Assembly (NCBI GenBank): GCA_963522145.1
Contig: CAUQXI010000015.1
Location: 1 to 64,000 of the forward strand
Direction of reading: 5' to 3'
Source of the DNA: Mesorhizobium_B sp963522145
GTDB lineage: Bacteria > Pseudomonadota > Alphaproteobacteria > Rhizobiales > Rhizobiaceae
DNA: 64,000 bases
The notes beneath the pieces are model-generated. The model saw only the letters and a list, made by a program, of their open reading frames with translations. It searched no databases and was not told where the DNA came from. Below, one piece after another: positions 1 through 8,430 of the stretch; the stretch's first letter is position 1; every line of letters begins with the position of its first letter. The translations under genes were made by a program, and so were the position numbers.

Positions 1-25
1 CCTCCTGACCGCGCGGACCGTTCCC

Positions 26-2809
26 ATGCTCGACAAGACCTATGACGCGAAAGCCGTCGAACCGCGCATTGCTGCAAGGTGGGACGCTGCCGACGCCTTC
101 CGAGCCGGTGCTGGGGCGGCGGCCGATGCGGAACCTTTCACGATCGTCATCCCGCCACCCAATGTCACCGGCTCGCTTCATATCGGCCATGCGCTGAACA
201 ACACGCTCCAGGACGTTTTGGCGCGCTTCGAGCGTATGCGCGGCCGCAATGTTCTGTGGCAGCCCGGCATGGATCATGCCGGCATTGCAACCCAGATGGT
301 GGTGGAGCGTCAACTCGCGCAGGGAGGCGTCCAGCGCCGCGATCTTTCCCGCGAGGAGTTCGTGGAGAGGGTGTGGCAGTGGAAGAGCGAGTCCGGCGGA
401 ACCATCATCAACCAGCTTAAGCGGCTGGGCGCTTCCTGCGACTGGTCGCGCGAGCGCTTCACCATGGACGAAGGCCTCTCGCAGGCGGTGATCGAGGTCT
501 TCGTCACGCTCTACAAGCAGGGGCTGCTCTACAAGGACAAGCGGCTGGTCAACTGGGACCCGAAGCTTCTCACCGCGATCTCCGACCTCGAGGTCGAGAA
601 TCTCGAAACGGATGGTCACCTCTGGCACTTCCGCTATCCGGTCGAGGGCGTAGCTTACGATCCTGAAGACGTTCGCACCTTTATCACGGTCGCCACCACG
701 CGGCCGGAGACCATGCTCGGCGACACCGGCGTTGCGGTTCATCCAGAGGATGAGCGCTTCCGCGCGCTTGTCGGCCAGCGTGTCGTGGTGCCGCTTGTCG
801 GCCGCCGCATCCCGGTCGTGGCCGACGAATATTCCGACCCGGAGAAGGGCACCGGCGCGGTCAAGATCACGCCCGCGCATGACTTCAACGACTTCGAGGT
901 CGGCAAGCGCCACGGGCTCGTGGCGATCAACGTGTTCACGGCTGACGCGAAGCTGACGCTGACCGACAATGAAGCCTTCCTCGAAGGGCTGGCGCGCGAT
1001 CCGCTGCGGGACGGTGTGTGGAACCAGCTGCAGGGGCTCGACCGGTTTGAGGCGCGCGCGCTCGTGGTTCGGATCATGGAGGAGGGCGGCTTTCTCGAGA
1101 AGGTCGAGCCGCACCGCCACACGGTGCCGCATGGCGACCGGGGCGGCGTGCCGATCGAGCCGTTTCTGACCGACCAGTGGTATGTGAATGCGGCCGAGCT
1201 TGCGCGGCCGGCGATCGAGGCGGTGCGCGAAGGTCGCACCAGCTTCGTGCCGCGGAACTGGGAAAAGACCTATTTCGACTGGATGGAGAACATCCAGCCC
1301 TGGTGCGTTTCACGCCAGCTCTGGTGGGGGCATCGCATCCCGGCCTGGTACGGGCCTGATGGCGCGGTCTTCGTCGAGCGCACGGAGGAAGAGGCGCTTC
1401 ACGCGGCGATCCAGCACTACCTTTCCCATGAAGGACCGATGAAGGCACTGGTCGAGGACCTGCTGGAGAACTTCCGGCCGGGCGAGATTCTTTCGCGCGA
1501 CGAAGATGTGCTCGATACCTGGTTCTCGTCCGCGCTCTGGCCATTCTCGACGCTTGGCTGGCCGGACGACACACGCGAGCTTCGCACCTATTACCCGACG
1601 AACGTGCTGGTGACGGGCTTCGACATCATCTTCTTCTGGGTCGCCCGGATGATGATGATGGGTCTGCACTTCATGGAGCGCGAGCCCTTCGACACCGTCT
1701 ATGTTCATGCGCTCGTCCGCGACAAGACCGGCGCCAAGATGTCGAAGTCCAAGGGCAACGTCATCGATCCGCTGGAACTGATCGACGAATATGGCGCGGA
1801 CGCGCTTCGCTTCACGTTGGCGATCATGGCGGCGCAAGGGCGTGACGTGAAGCTCGATCCGGCTCGGGTGGCCGGCTATCGCAATTTCGGCACCAAGCTC
1901 TGGAACGCCACTCGCTTCGCCGAGATGAACGGCGTGGAGCGCGAGTCGTCCTTTGTTCCGGACGAGGTCCGTTCGACGCTGAACCGGTGGATCCTGACCG
2001 AGCTACGCCGCGCCACAAACGAGATCACCGAGGGCGTGGTATCCTTCCGCTTCAACGACGCGGCGGGCGCCGCCTACCGCTTCGTGTGGAACGTCGTTTG
2101 CGACTGGTATCTCGAGCTGCTGAAGCCCGTCTTCACGGGTGCCGATGCCTCGCTCCAGGCCGAGTCCCGAGCCTGTGCCGCCTATGTGCTGGAGCAATGC
2201 TTCAAGCTCCTCCATCCCTTCATGCCGTTCATGACGGAGGAGCTTTGGGCGCGCACCAGCGGGGTGACAGAGCGCAGCACGCTGCTCTGCCATGCTTCCT
2301 GGCCCGCGCCTGATTTCGCGGATGACGAGGCGGCCGGGGAGATCAACTGGCTGATCGAACTCGTCTCCGGCATCCGCTCGGTGCGGTCGGAGATGAACGT
2401 GCCGGCCGGCGCGATCGCGCCGCTGGTCGTGATCGGCGCGAATGCGGCGACGCATGAGCGGCTGGCGCGCCATGACACCGCGATCCGTCGCCTCGCGCGC
2501 GTGGGCGAGATTACCCAGGCTTCTGTCGCACCGCCGGCTTCCGCGCAGATCATCATTGGCGAGGCTACGATCTGCCTTCCGCTTGGCGCGCTGATCGACC
2601 TTGAGGCGGAAGGCGCGCGTCTGCGCAAGGAACTCGGCAAGGTGACCGAGGAGATCGCGCGGCTTCACAAGAAGCTTGCGAATGAAAGATACGTGGCGAA
2701 TGCACCTGCCGAGCTTGTGGAAGAGGATCGGGAGAAACTCGACGCATTTCGCGCGACACAGAACAAGCTAGACCTCGCTTTGCAGCGTCTACGCGCTCCG
2801 GGCGAGTAG
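26..2809 (+). CDS. valS: valine--tRNA ligase
   Basis: Class I aminoacyl-tRNA synthetase of 927 aa that charges tRNA-Val in the cytoplasm. The HIGH signature (HIGH, residues 52-55) and a perfect KMSKS loop (residues 571-575) are visible, with a large editing (CP1) insertion between them. The last 70 or so residues form the charged coiled coil typical of ValRS, which binds the tRNA elbow. Length is normal for the family. The start lies 26 bases into the window, so the upstream context is not seen. A hairpin with a T-run follows about 60 bases downstream, suggesting the transcript ends here. Confidence 0.98.
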   Translation: MLDKTYDAKAVEPRIAARWDAADAFRAGAGAAADAEPFTIVIPPPNVTGSLHIGHALNNTLQDVLARFERMRGRNVLWQPGMDHAGIATQMVVERQLAQGGVQRRDLSREEFVERVWQWKSESGGTIINQLKRLGASCDWSRERFTMDEGLSQAVIEVFVTLYKQGLLYKDKRLVNWDPKLLTAISDLEVENLETDGHLWHFRYPVEGVAYDPEDVRTFITVATTRPETMLGDTGVAVHPEDERFRALVGQRVVVPLVGRRIPVVADEYSDPEKGTGAVKITPAHDFNDFEVGKRHGLVAINVFTADAKLTLTDNEAFLEGLARDPLRDGVWNQLQGLDRFEARALVVRIMEEGGFLEKVEPHRHTVPHGDRGGVPIEPFLTDQWYVNAAELARPAIEAVREGRTSFVPRNWEKTYFDWMENIQPWCVSRQLWWGHRIPAWYGPDGAVFVERTEEEALHAAIQHYLSHEGPMKALVEDLLENFRPGEILSRDEDVLDTWFSSALWPFSTLGWPDDTRELRTYYPTNVLVTGFDIIFFWVARMMMMGLHFMEREPFDTVYVHALVRDKTGAKMSKSKGNVIDPLELIDEYGADALRFTLAIMAAQGRDVKLDPARVAGYRNFGTKLWNATRFAEMNGVERESSFVPDEVRSTLNRWILTELRRATNEITEGVVSFRFNDAAGAAYRFVWNVVCDWYLELLKPVFTGADASLQAESRACAAYVLEQCFKLLHPFMPFMTEELWARTSGVTERSTLLCHASWPAPDFADDEAAGEINWLIELVSGIRSVRSEMNVPAGAIAPLVVIGANAATHERLARHDTAIRRLARVGEITQASVAPPASAQIIIGEATICLPLGALIDLEAEGARLRKELGKVTEEIARLHKKLANERYVANAPAELVEEDREKLDAFRATQNKLDLALQRLRAPGE

Positions 2810-2871
2810 GATTTCCGACCTCAGGTTCTCAGTATGAGCTGCGGCGCTCCGTCGGGTGCTACTTTACCGCC

Positions 2872-2902
2872 GCAATGTTGCCGCGATGCAACGTTGCTTT
2901 TT
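2872..2902 (+). terminator. probable intrinsic terminator of valS
   Basis: Two 10-nt arms, GCAATGTTGC and GCAACGTTGC, pair with one G-U wobble around a 6-nt loop and are followed by five T residues. It lies 62 bases after the valS stop. Confidence 0.6.
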
Positions 2903-3121
2903 CTCTGTTCATCTTCCAAGTTAATTCAATACGTTAGAACGCGCTGCCGCCACTTACCTTGTGGTTGAAGCGCTTGTCATACATCCGATGGTTGTATTTT
3001 TCTGCGCGTAGCGCGTCATCCCGCTGTGTCGGCCGAGCCGCCGGCGAAGATGGATGTTGCATATTCTTTTCGTCATCGGCGTATGTTGCTCCTCATGAAA
3101 TTCTCGGGGGAGAACTCTTCC
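2903..3121 (+). other. gene-free spacer upstream of the FadL-type porin gene
   Basis: This spacer is less GC-rich than the surrounding genes. I see no convincing ORF, RNA gene or strong -35/-10 pair in it. It presumably carries the promoter of the following porin gene. The reading frame of that gene stays open upstream to about 3026, but that extension has no ribosome binding site and would bury the signal peptide. Confidence 0.4.
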
Positions 3122-4369
3122 ATGCAACGGCACCCACTGCGCCTCGCTCTCTTGGCCGGCACTTCACTCGCCGCGTGCCAGTTCGCATCGGCAGGCGGCT
3201 TTGATCGCGGCGCCGGTAACATCGAGCTTTTGTTCGACCCGGCCGCCGTGGCGACGGAAGCGGGCGTCATCTATGTCTCGCCGCAGCGCGAGTTGAAGAA
3301 TGTGCGGCGGGCGGTTAGCTTATCGCCTCTTAGCCCTCGGCAGAGCGATTCAGTTGACGTAGGAGGCGACTATGCTGTCCCTCGCCTCGGGGCCAAGTTC
3401 AACCTGTTTGAACCAGTTGATTGTTTGGCCACGTACACGCAGCCTTACGGTGCCGATGCGGACTACGGTAAAGGTAATGCCTACTCTATCACCGCGACTC
3501 GCTTTGAAGTCGATTCTGACGAATTCGCACTGACTTGCTCTTACAAATTCGACGCGGGAAGGGGCGACTTCCGCATTATTGGTGGCGTGAGCTACCAAGA
3601 GATCGAAGCCTCTCTCTCCCGCCAGACGTTGCTTGATTTCGGCAATGAGGGCGAGGGTGAGTTCAACCTTTCGGACAGCGCCTGGAGCTACCGTGTCGGT
3701 GCGGCTTACGAAATCCCCGACATCGCGTTCCGAGCGAGCGTTCTTTATAGTGGTAAGTACGACTATGATGACCTTTCGGGAACTGTCGATACGACCGGCT
3801 TAGCAGGCGCTCCTCCAGCGGATTTATTCCCTAACTCAACGGGCGTTTACGACGTCAATGCTTCTACCGAGATCCCGCAGGCCGTCGAAGTTCGTTTGCA
3901 GAGTGGCATTGCGCCTGACACCATCGCGTTTGGTTCGGTACGCTGGCAGGAGTGGAGCAAGCTGCAATCCATTCCCATTTTTGGCGTCCGGAGCCCGGTC
4001 ACTGGCGGCAATCCTGCATTTCCTGACTCGGAGGTCAGCTTCGATCCCTTCTACGAAGATGGCTGGACGGTCACCGCCGGTGTGGGCCGTAAGTTTTCCG
4101 ACAAGTTCTCGGCGCTCGCCTCGCTGACCTGGGACAAGGGGACGTCCACCGATCAGGGTGTGCAGTCTGACACTTACAGCCTCGCTGTCGGCGGCTCCTA
4201 CGCGTTTAACAACAATGTTGAATTCCGGCTTGGCGGCTCGATCGGCGTCTTGACTGGAGGGCGCTCAGATTTCCGCGTCGGAGAAGGCGACGACGCGAAC
4301 GCGGTTTCATACGAGTATGATGCGGATGTCGTCTCCGCTGGAAGCGCGAGCATCAAGGTCAAGTTCTGA
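3122..4369 (+). CDS. OmpP1/FadL/TodX-family outer-membrane transport protein
   Basis: Predicted 415-aa outer-membrane beta-barrel of the FadL family, which moves long-chain fatty acids or other hydrophobic compounds across the outer membrane. The start at 3122 follows a GGGGAG ribosome binding site by about 10 bases and gives a clean signal peptide (MQRHPLRLALLAGT..., cleavage near ASAGG). The body alternates polar and aromatic residues in beta-strand style, and the protein ends in phenylalanine, as expected for BAM-inserted barrels. Base composition is lower in GC than its neighbours (one sampled 60-base line is 50% GC against roughly 63% in serS). It is transcribed alone, between a terminator upstream and one downstream. 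The substrate is not predictable. Confidence 0.8.
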   Translation: MQRHPLRLALLAGTSLAACQFASAGGFDRGAGNIELLFDPAAVATEAGVIYVSPQRELKNVRRAVSLSPLSPRQSDSVDVGGDYAVPRLGAKFNLFEPVDCLATYTQPYGADADYGKGNAYSITATRFEVDSDEFALTCSYKFDAGRGDFRIIGGVSYQEIEASLSRQTLLDFGNEGEGEFNLSDSAWSYRVGAAYEIPDIAFRASVLYSGKYDYDDLSGTVDTTGLAGAPPADLFPNSTGVYDVNASTEIPQAVEVRLQSGIAPDTIAFGSVRWQEWSKLQSIPIFGVRSPVTGGNPAFPDSEVSFDPFYEDGWTVTAGVGRKFSDKFSALASLTWDKGTSTDQGVQSDTYSLAVGGSYAFNNNVEFRLGGSIGVLTGGRSDFRVGEGDDANAVSYEYDADVVSAGSASIKVKF

Positions 4370-4386
4370 TCCAAAAGGATACGGGG

Positions 4387-4414
4387 AAAAGGCCGGGCTT
4401 GCCCGGCTTTTTTT
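4387..4414 (+). terminator. intrinsic terminator of the FadL-type gene
   Basis: GCCGGGC and GCCCGGC form a tight stem, extended by an A-run on the left and followed by seven T residues. It begins about 17 bases after the porin stop codon. Confidence 0.85.
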
Positions 4415-4416
4415 GT

Positions 4417-4720
4417 GGATGAAGATACCCCGTTTCCGCCGAGTGCCGGGCGGATTTGTGTCAATCGGGCAACACATTCTTTCGGCAAAACAGCCGAGGG
4501 TCTCGCAGGGTCTTCCCGCCTATATCCCGCCATAAACCCAGCGCACCCCGAAGGCCGTCTGCTGCTTGGGGGCTCCCCTCACAGCGCCGGACGGGCCCGC
4601 GATGAACGCGGTCAGGGACAGGCATGGACGCTCGCATCAGCCTTGAAGAACAGCTTTCTGGTCGAACGTGCCGGAGCACGGCTGGGCCGGATGTTGCCCG
4701 CGCCGGAAGGCGGGTGCCGC
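4417..4720 (+). other. gene-free leader region upstream of exoR
   Basis: About 300 bases without a supported gene. An open frame continuous with exoR begins at 4415 but lacks a ribosome binding site and a signal sequence, so I treat it as untranslated. The exoR promoter is presumably here, but I could not pick a convincing core promoter or operator by eye. Confidence 0.4.
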
Positions 4721-5563
4721 ATGTTCAACCTGTCGCCGGTTTCTAAGCCCTTGCGCCGCTTCCTGCCCTTCTCGCTTGCTGCCTGCACCATGCTCGCCTC
4801 GGCGGGTGGGGCCTTTGCCTTCGACGAGAAGGTGTTCGACGACATCCCCGCCGCGGAAGCCAAGGCGGAGAAGTCGAGCCCCTGGGACGTGTTCCGCCTG
4901 GGCTTCTCGGCCTACAAGAGCGGGCACAAGGACCAGGCGGTGGAAGCCTACCGCTATGCGGCCGAGAACGGCCAGATCGGCGCCACCTGGAAGCTCGCGC
5001 GCATGTATGCCGAGGGCGACGGCGTGCATGAGGACGATCTGGAAGCCTTCAAGTTCTTCAGCGAGATCGTCGACCAGGACGTGGAACCCGGCAGCCGCGA
5101 GGAAAGCTATGTGTCGGACGCGCTCGTCGCGCTCGGCGACTATCTCATGCGCGGCATCCCGGGCTCCACCATCCAGAGCGACCCGGTGGCGGCGCAGGAA
5201 TATTACATGCGTGCGGCTGCCAACTACCGCAATCCGGATGCCCAGTTTCAGATGGGCAAGATGTTCCTGTCCGGCGCCGGCGGCGTGAAGACGAGCGTCC
5301 GGCAGGCAGGGCGATGGCTCCAACTCGCGGCGGAAAAAGGCCATGCGGGCGCTCAGGCGACCTTGGGCAATCTGCTGTTCGAGAGCGGCAAGGTCGTGCG
5401 CGGCCTGGCCCTGATGACGGCGGCGCTTGAGCGTGCCGCTCCGCCGGACAAGCCGTGGATACGGAACATGCAGGAAGACGCCTTTTCGCTGGCCGATGAG
5501 GGTGATCGGCGCGAGGCGATCTCGCTGGCGCAGGACTTTCTCGCAAAAGGCATCCAGCAATAA
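4721..5563 (+). CDS. exoR: ExoR-like periplasmic Sel1-repeat regulator
   Basis: 280-aa exported protein with Sel1-type tetratricopeptide repeats (for example AVEAYRYAAENGQIGATWKLA and AQFQMGKMFLSGAGG). It closely resembles rhizobial ExoR as I remember it (about 268 aa; shared phrases FGFAAYK/FRLGFSAYK, QAVEAYRYAAE, AGAxxxxGN, RGLAxMTAAL). ExoR sits in the periplasm and holds the ExoS/ChvG sensor kinase off, thereby controlling exopolysaccharide, flagella and acid response through ChvI. The start at 4721 is preceded by GGAAGG and yields a signal peptide ending near AFAFD. Neither chvG nor chvI is in the window. A strong bidirectional terminator follows. Confidence 0.8.
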   Translation: MFNLSPVSKPLRRFLPFSLAACTMLASAGGAFAFDEKVFDDIPAAEAKAEKSSPWDVFRLGFSAYKSGHKDQAVEAYRYAAENGQIGATWKLARMYAEGDGVHEDDLEAFKFFSEIVDQDVEPGSREESYVSDALVALGDYLMRGIPGSTIQSDPVAAQEYYMRAAANYRNPDAQFQMGKMFLSGAGGVKTSVRQAGRWLQLAAEKGHAGAQATLGNLLFESGKVVRGLALMTAALERAAPPDKPWIRNMQEDAFSLADEGDRREAISLAQDFLAKGIQQ

Positions 5564-5594
5564 AAAGCCTCCGCGTCTGATACGCGGAGGCTTT
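5564..5594. terminator. bidirectional intrinsic terminator between exoR and the DUF3072 gene
   Basis: A perfect 13-bp inverted repeat (AAAGCCTCCGCGT / ACGCGGAGGCTTT) surrounds a 5-nt loop, starting at the exoR stop codon. It is followed by Ts on one strand and preceded by As on the other, so it can serve both convergent genes. Confidence 0.85.
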
Positions 5595-5619
5595 GGATAC
5601 ACCGTGTGCTTGAACGACG

Positions 5620-5841
5620 TCAGGCGTTCTTGAGGCGCGGCGACTCGTTCTTCAATTCATCGATCAGCTTCGATGCATCGGCCTTCGACAGGCTCTCATC
5701 GAACTCGTGCCCGGTCTCCTCGCACAGCGTCTTGAGATAAGAGGCCTGTGCGCCCGTCATGGGCTCATCGCCTGTCACCCAGTCCGACGGGTCCTTTTCG
5801 GCGTTCAATTCGGGTTCGACCTTCGGATTGGCATCGGCCAT
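5620..5841 (-). CDS. DUF3072 domain-containing small protein
   Basis: 73-aa soluble acidic protein. The core (DWVTGDEPMTGAQASYLKTL ... EFDESLSKADASKLIDEL) matches the DUF3072 family, a short helical domain of unknown function found in alphaproteobacteria and actinobacteria. There is no signal peptide or membrane segment. It is a single gene convergent with exoR, from which it is separated by the shared terminator. It lies downstream of the erpA-xthA pair on the same strand, 57 bases beyond the xthA stop, so read-through from that pair is possible. Confidence 0.75.
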   Translation of the reverse strand: MADANPKVEPELNAEKDPSDWVTGDEPMTGAQASYLKTLCEETGHEFDESLSKADASKLIDELKNESPRLKNA

Positions 5842-5898
5842 GAGAACAACTCCATTGCGGTTGTTCGCTGAATGTTCTAGCCGGCTGAAAGTTCCGGA

Positions 5899-6690
5899 TC
5901 AGGCCGCGGCGACGCTCAATTCGACCGCCACCGGCACATGGTCGGAGGGCTTTTCCCAGCCGCGCACATGCTTCTCGATCGCGGCTGAGGAGAGAAGCCG
6001 CGCGGCTTCCGGCGAGAGCATCAGATGGTCGATGCGGATGCCGTTGTTCTTGGGCCACGCACCGCCCGTATAGTCCCAGAAGGTGAAGGTGTTCGGCGCG
6101 TCTTCGACAGCGCGGATCGCGTCGGTGAAACCAAGCGCCGATAGCCGCCGGAAAGATTCGCGCGACTGCGGCTGGAACAGCGCGTCGCCCGTCCATGCCT
6201 CAGGATACCGGGCGTCGATCGGCCCGGCGATGATGTTGAAGTCGCCGGCAAGCACAAGCGGCTCTTCGAGATGGAGCCGGGCCTCGGACCACCGCTCGAG
6301 GCGCTCCATCCAGCTGAGCTTGTAGTCGAACTTCGGCGTGTTGATCGGATTGCCGTTGGGCAGGTAGAGCGAGACGACCCGCAATGTACCTCGATCGGTC
6401 GAGAACACGCCTTCGATGAAGCGCGCCTGCTCGTCGGCCTCGTCGCCCTCCAGGCCTCGACGCACCTCGTCGAAGGGCAGGCGGGACAGGATCGCGACGC
6501 CGTTGAAGCCCTTCTGGCCGTGCGTCTCCACATGGTAGCCGAGCGCCTCGATCCCCTCGCGCGGGAATTGCTCGTCCACCGCCTTGACCTCCTGGAGGCA
6601 GACGATGTCCGGCCGGCTTTCGCGCAGCCACTGGAGCAGATTTTCGATGCGCGCCCGGACACCGTTGATGTTCCAGGTTGCGATCTTCAT
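5899..6690 (-). CDS. xthA: exodeoxyribonuclease III
   Basis: 263-aa AP endonuclease and 3'-5' exonuclease of the ExoIII family (endonuclease/exonuclease/phosphatase fold), acting in base-excision repair. Diagnostic segments are the N-terminal MKIATWNINGVRAR, the metal-binding LQEVKA, an AGDFNI motif, and the C-terminal RIDHLM and SDHVPV motifs. Length is typical. It starts 4 bases after the erpA stop on the same strand, so the two are almost certainly co-transcribed. Confidence 0.96.
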   Translation of the reverse strand: MKIATWNINGVRARIENLLQWLRESRPDIVCLQEVKAVDEQFPREGIEALGYHVETHGQKGFNGVAILSRLPFDEVRRGLEGDEADEQARFIEGVFSTDRGTLRVVSLYLPNGNPINTPKFDYKLSWMERLERWSEARLHLEEPLVLAGDFNIIAGPIDARYPEAWTGDALFQPQSRESFRRLSALGFTDAIRAVEDAPNTFTFWDYTGGAWPKNNGIRIDHLMLSPEAARLLSSAAIEKHVRGWEKPSDHVPVAVELSVAAA

Positions 6691-6694
6691 GGCG

Positions 6695-7045
6695 TCAAAC
6701 GGAGAAGCTGGTGCCGCAGCCGCAGGAGGCGACGGCGTTCGGGTTCCTGATCTGAAACGACTGGCCCATCAGATCGTCCACGAAGTCGATGGTCGATCCG
6801 CCCATATAGATCAGCGAAAGCTCATCGATCAGCACCGTCGCGCCGTCGCGCTCGATCGCCACATCATCCTCGTTGCGGTCCGATACGAGATCGAACTTGT
6901 AGGAGAAGCCCGAGCATCCGCCACCTTCCACCGAAACGCGCAGCGCGGACTTGCCATCCTCGCGCGCGACGATGCGCGCGATGCGCCGCGCGGCGGCATC
7001 GGTGACGGAAACGCTTTTCATCGCTGTTGCTGCATCGGCGCCCAT
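6695..7045 (-). CDS. erpA: iron-sulfur cluster insertion protein ErpA
   Basis: 116-aa A-type iron-sulfur carrier that delivers clusters to apo-proteins. The three conserved cysteines are present: one in GGGCSGFSY, and two in the C-terminal CGCGTSF. I chose the ATG at 7045, which has GGAAAGG about 10 bases upstream; the internal ATG at 7021 has no such site. The open frame extends further upstream without any signal. It is the first gene of a pair with xthA and is divergent from dgt. Confidence 0.9.
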   Translation of the reverse strand: MGADAATAMKSVSVTDAAARRIARIVAREDGKSALRVSVEGGGCSGFSYKFDLVSDRNEDDVAIERDGATVLIDELSLIYMGGSTIDFVDDLMGQSFQIRNPNAVASCGCGTSFSV

Positions 7046-7167
7046 GATTCCGGCCCTTTCCGGCTGCCGGGCTTTGACTTGTCTCCGGCAGGCTGATCCA
7101 TAGCTATGGAGCAGCCGGGCAGGTGTCAATGAATGCCGCTGCCGATGAGCGTCGGAGTGACAGGGGA

Positions 7168-8376
7168 ATGGCGGAAGGGTTGGACGGGATCGGCTTCGGC
7201 TATCGCCCCCGCGCGCCCTATGCCTGTGACCCGGCGCAGTCTCGCGGACGGCTGGTTCCCGAACCGGAAAGCCCCACGCGCACACCATTTCAGCGCGACC
7301 GGGACCGCATCATCCATTCCACCGCCTTTCGCCGTCTGAAGCACAAGACACAGGTGTTCATCGCGCATGAAAGCGATCATTTCCGCACGCGGCTGACCCA
7401 TACGATCGAGGTGGCGCAGATTGCGCGGGCGCTGGCGCGTGCCTTGCGCGGCGACGAGGATCTGGCCGAGGCGATCGCGCTGGTCCACGATTTCGGCCAC
7501 ACGCCATTCGGCCACACCGGCGAGGATGCGCTGGACGAGATGATGCGGATGTGGGGCGGCTTCGACCACAATGCGCAGTCGCTTCGCATCGTGACGCGGC
7601 TTGAGCGGCGCTACGCGACATTCGACGGATTGAATCTCAGCTGGGAGACGCTGGAAGGCCTGGTGAAGCACAACGGGCCGCTGACGGGAAAATATGCCAA
7701 GCCCGGCGATGTGCCCAAGGCCATCCTTGACTACAGCGAGGGGCATGATCTTCAGCTCGACTCTTTTGCGAGCCTTGAAGCGCAATGCGCGGCGATCGCG
7801 GATGACATTGCCTACAACACGCATGACATCGATGATGGCCTTCGTGCCGGACTTTTGACCCTTTCCATGCTGGAAGAGGTTCGGTTGACCGCCGAGATCC
7901 TCGCGGAGGTACGCCGGCTCTATCCCGGCCTCGATCCGGTCCGCACCGGGCACGAACTGATGCGGCGGCAGATTACCGCCATGGTGGAGGACGTGATAAC
8001 GGCTTCCAGTGAGCGGTTACGGGAGCACGGGCCGCAAAGCGCCGATGCGGTAAGACAAGCCGGGCGTTCGCTTGTTGCATTCTCGTCAGGCATGGCGGCG
8101 CGCGAAAACGAGCTGAAGGCGTTTCTTTACGCCAACCTTTACCGCCATTCACATGTCATGGGCATCCGCCACCGCGCAGATGGAATCCTGCGCGACCTGT
8201 TCGGCCGCTACCTTCACGATCCAGGCGCGATGCCGGAGGAGTGGCGCAGCGGCGTGGAGGATGTGCCGCCTGGCGTCAGAGCCCGGCGGGTGGCGGACTT
8301 TCTGGCCGGGATGACGGACACCTACGCCGTCCGGGAACACCGCCGCTTGTTTGACCACACTCCGGAACTCGTTTAG
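7168..8376 (+). CDS. dgt: deoxyguanosinetriphosphate triphosphohydrolase-like protein
   Basis: 402-aa HD-domain dNTP triphosphohydrolase that hydrolyses dGTP or related dNTPs to nucleoside and triphosphate. HD metal ligands are visible in HTIEV and in LVHDFGHTPFGHTGE, together with the family block FQRDRDRIIHSTAFRRLKHK. The ATG at 7168 is preceded by GGAG and matches the usual start of alphaproteobacterial homologues. A GTG at 7123 and an ATG at 7129 in the same frame would add 13 to 15 residues. It is followed 54 bases later by argS, probably in one transcript. Confidence 0.92.
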   Translation: MAEGLDGIGFGYRPRAPYACDPAQSRGRLVPEPESPTRTPFQRDRDRIIHSTAFRRLKHKTQVFIAHESDHFRTRLTHTIEVAQIARALARALRGDEDLAEAIALVHDFGHTPFGHTGEDALDEMMRMWGGFDHNAQSLRIVTRLERRYATFDGLNLSWETLEGLVKHNGPLTGKYAKPGDVPKAILDYSEGHDLQLDSFASLEAQCAAIADDIAYNTHDIDDGLRAGLLTLSMLEEVRLTAEILAEVRRLYPGLDPVRTGHELMRRQITAMVEDVITASSERLREHGPQSADAVRQAGRSLVAFSSGMAARENELKAFLYANLYRHSHVMGIRHRADGILRDLFGRYLHDPGAMPEEWRSGVEDVPPGVRARRVADFLAGMTDTYAVREHRRLFDHTPELV

Positions 8377-8430
8377 GCCCGCGCCTTTCCACCCGGCCGC
8401 CTCGACTGCATGAAGGTGCGGAGATCCTGC

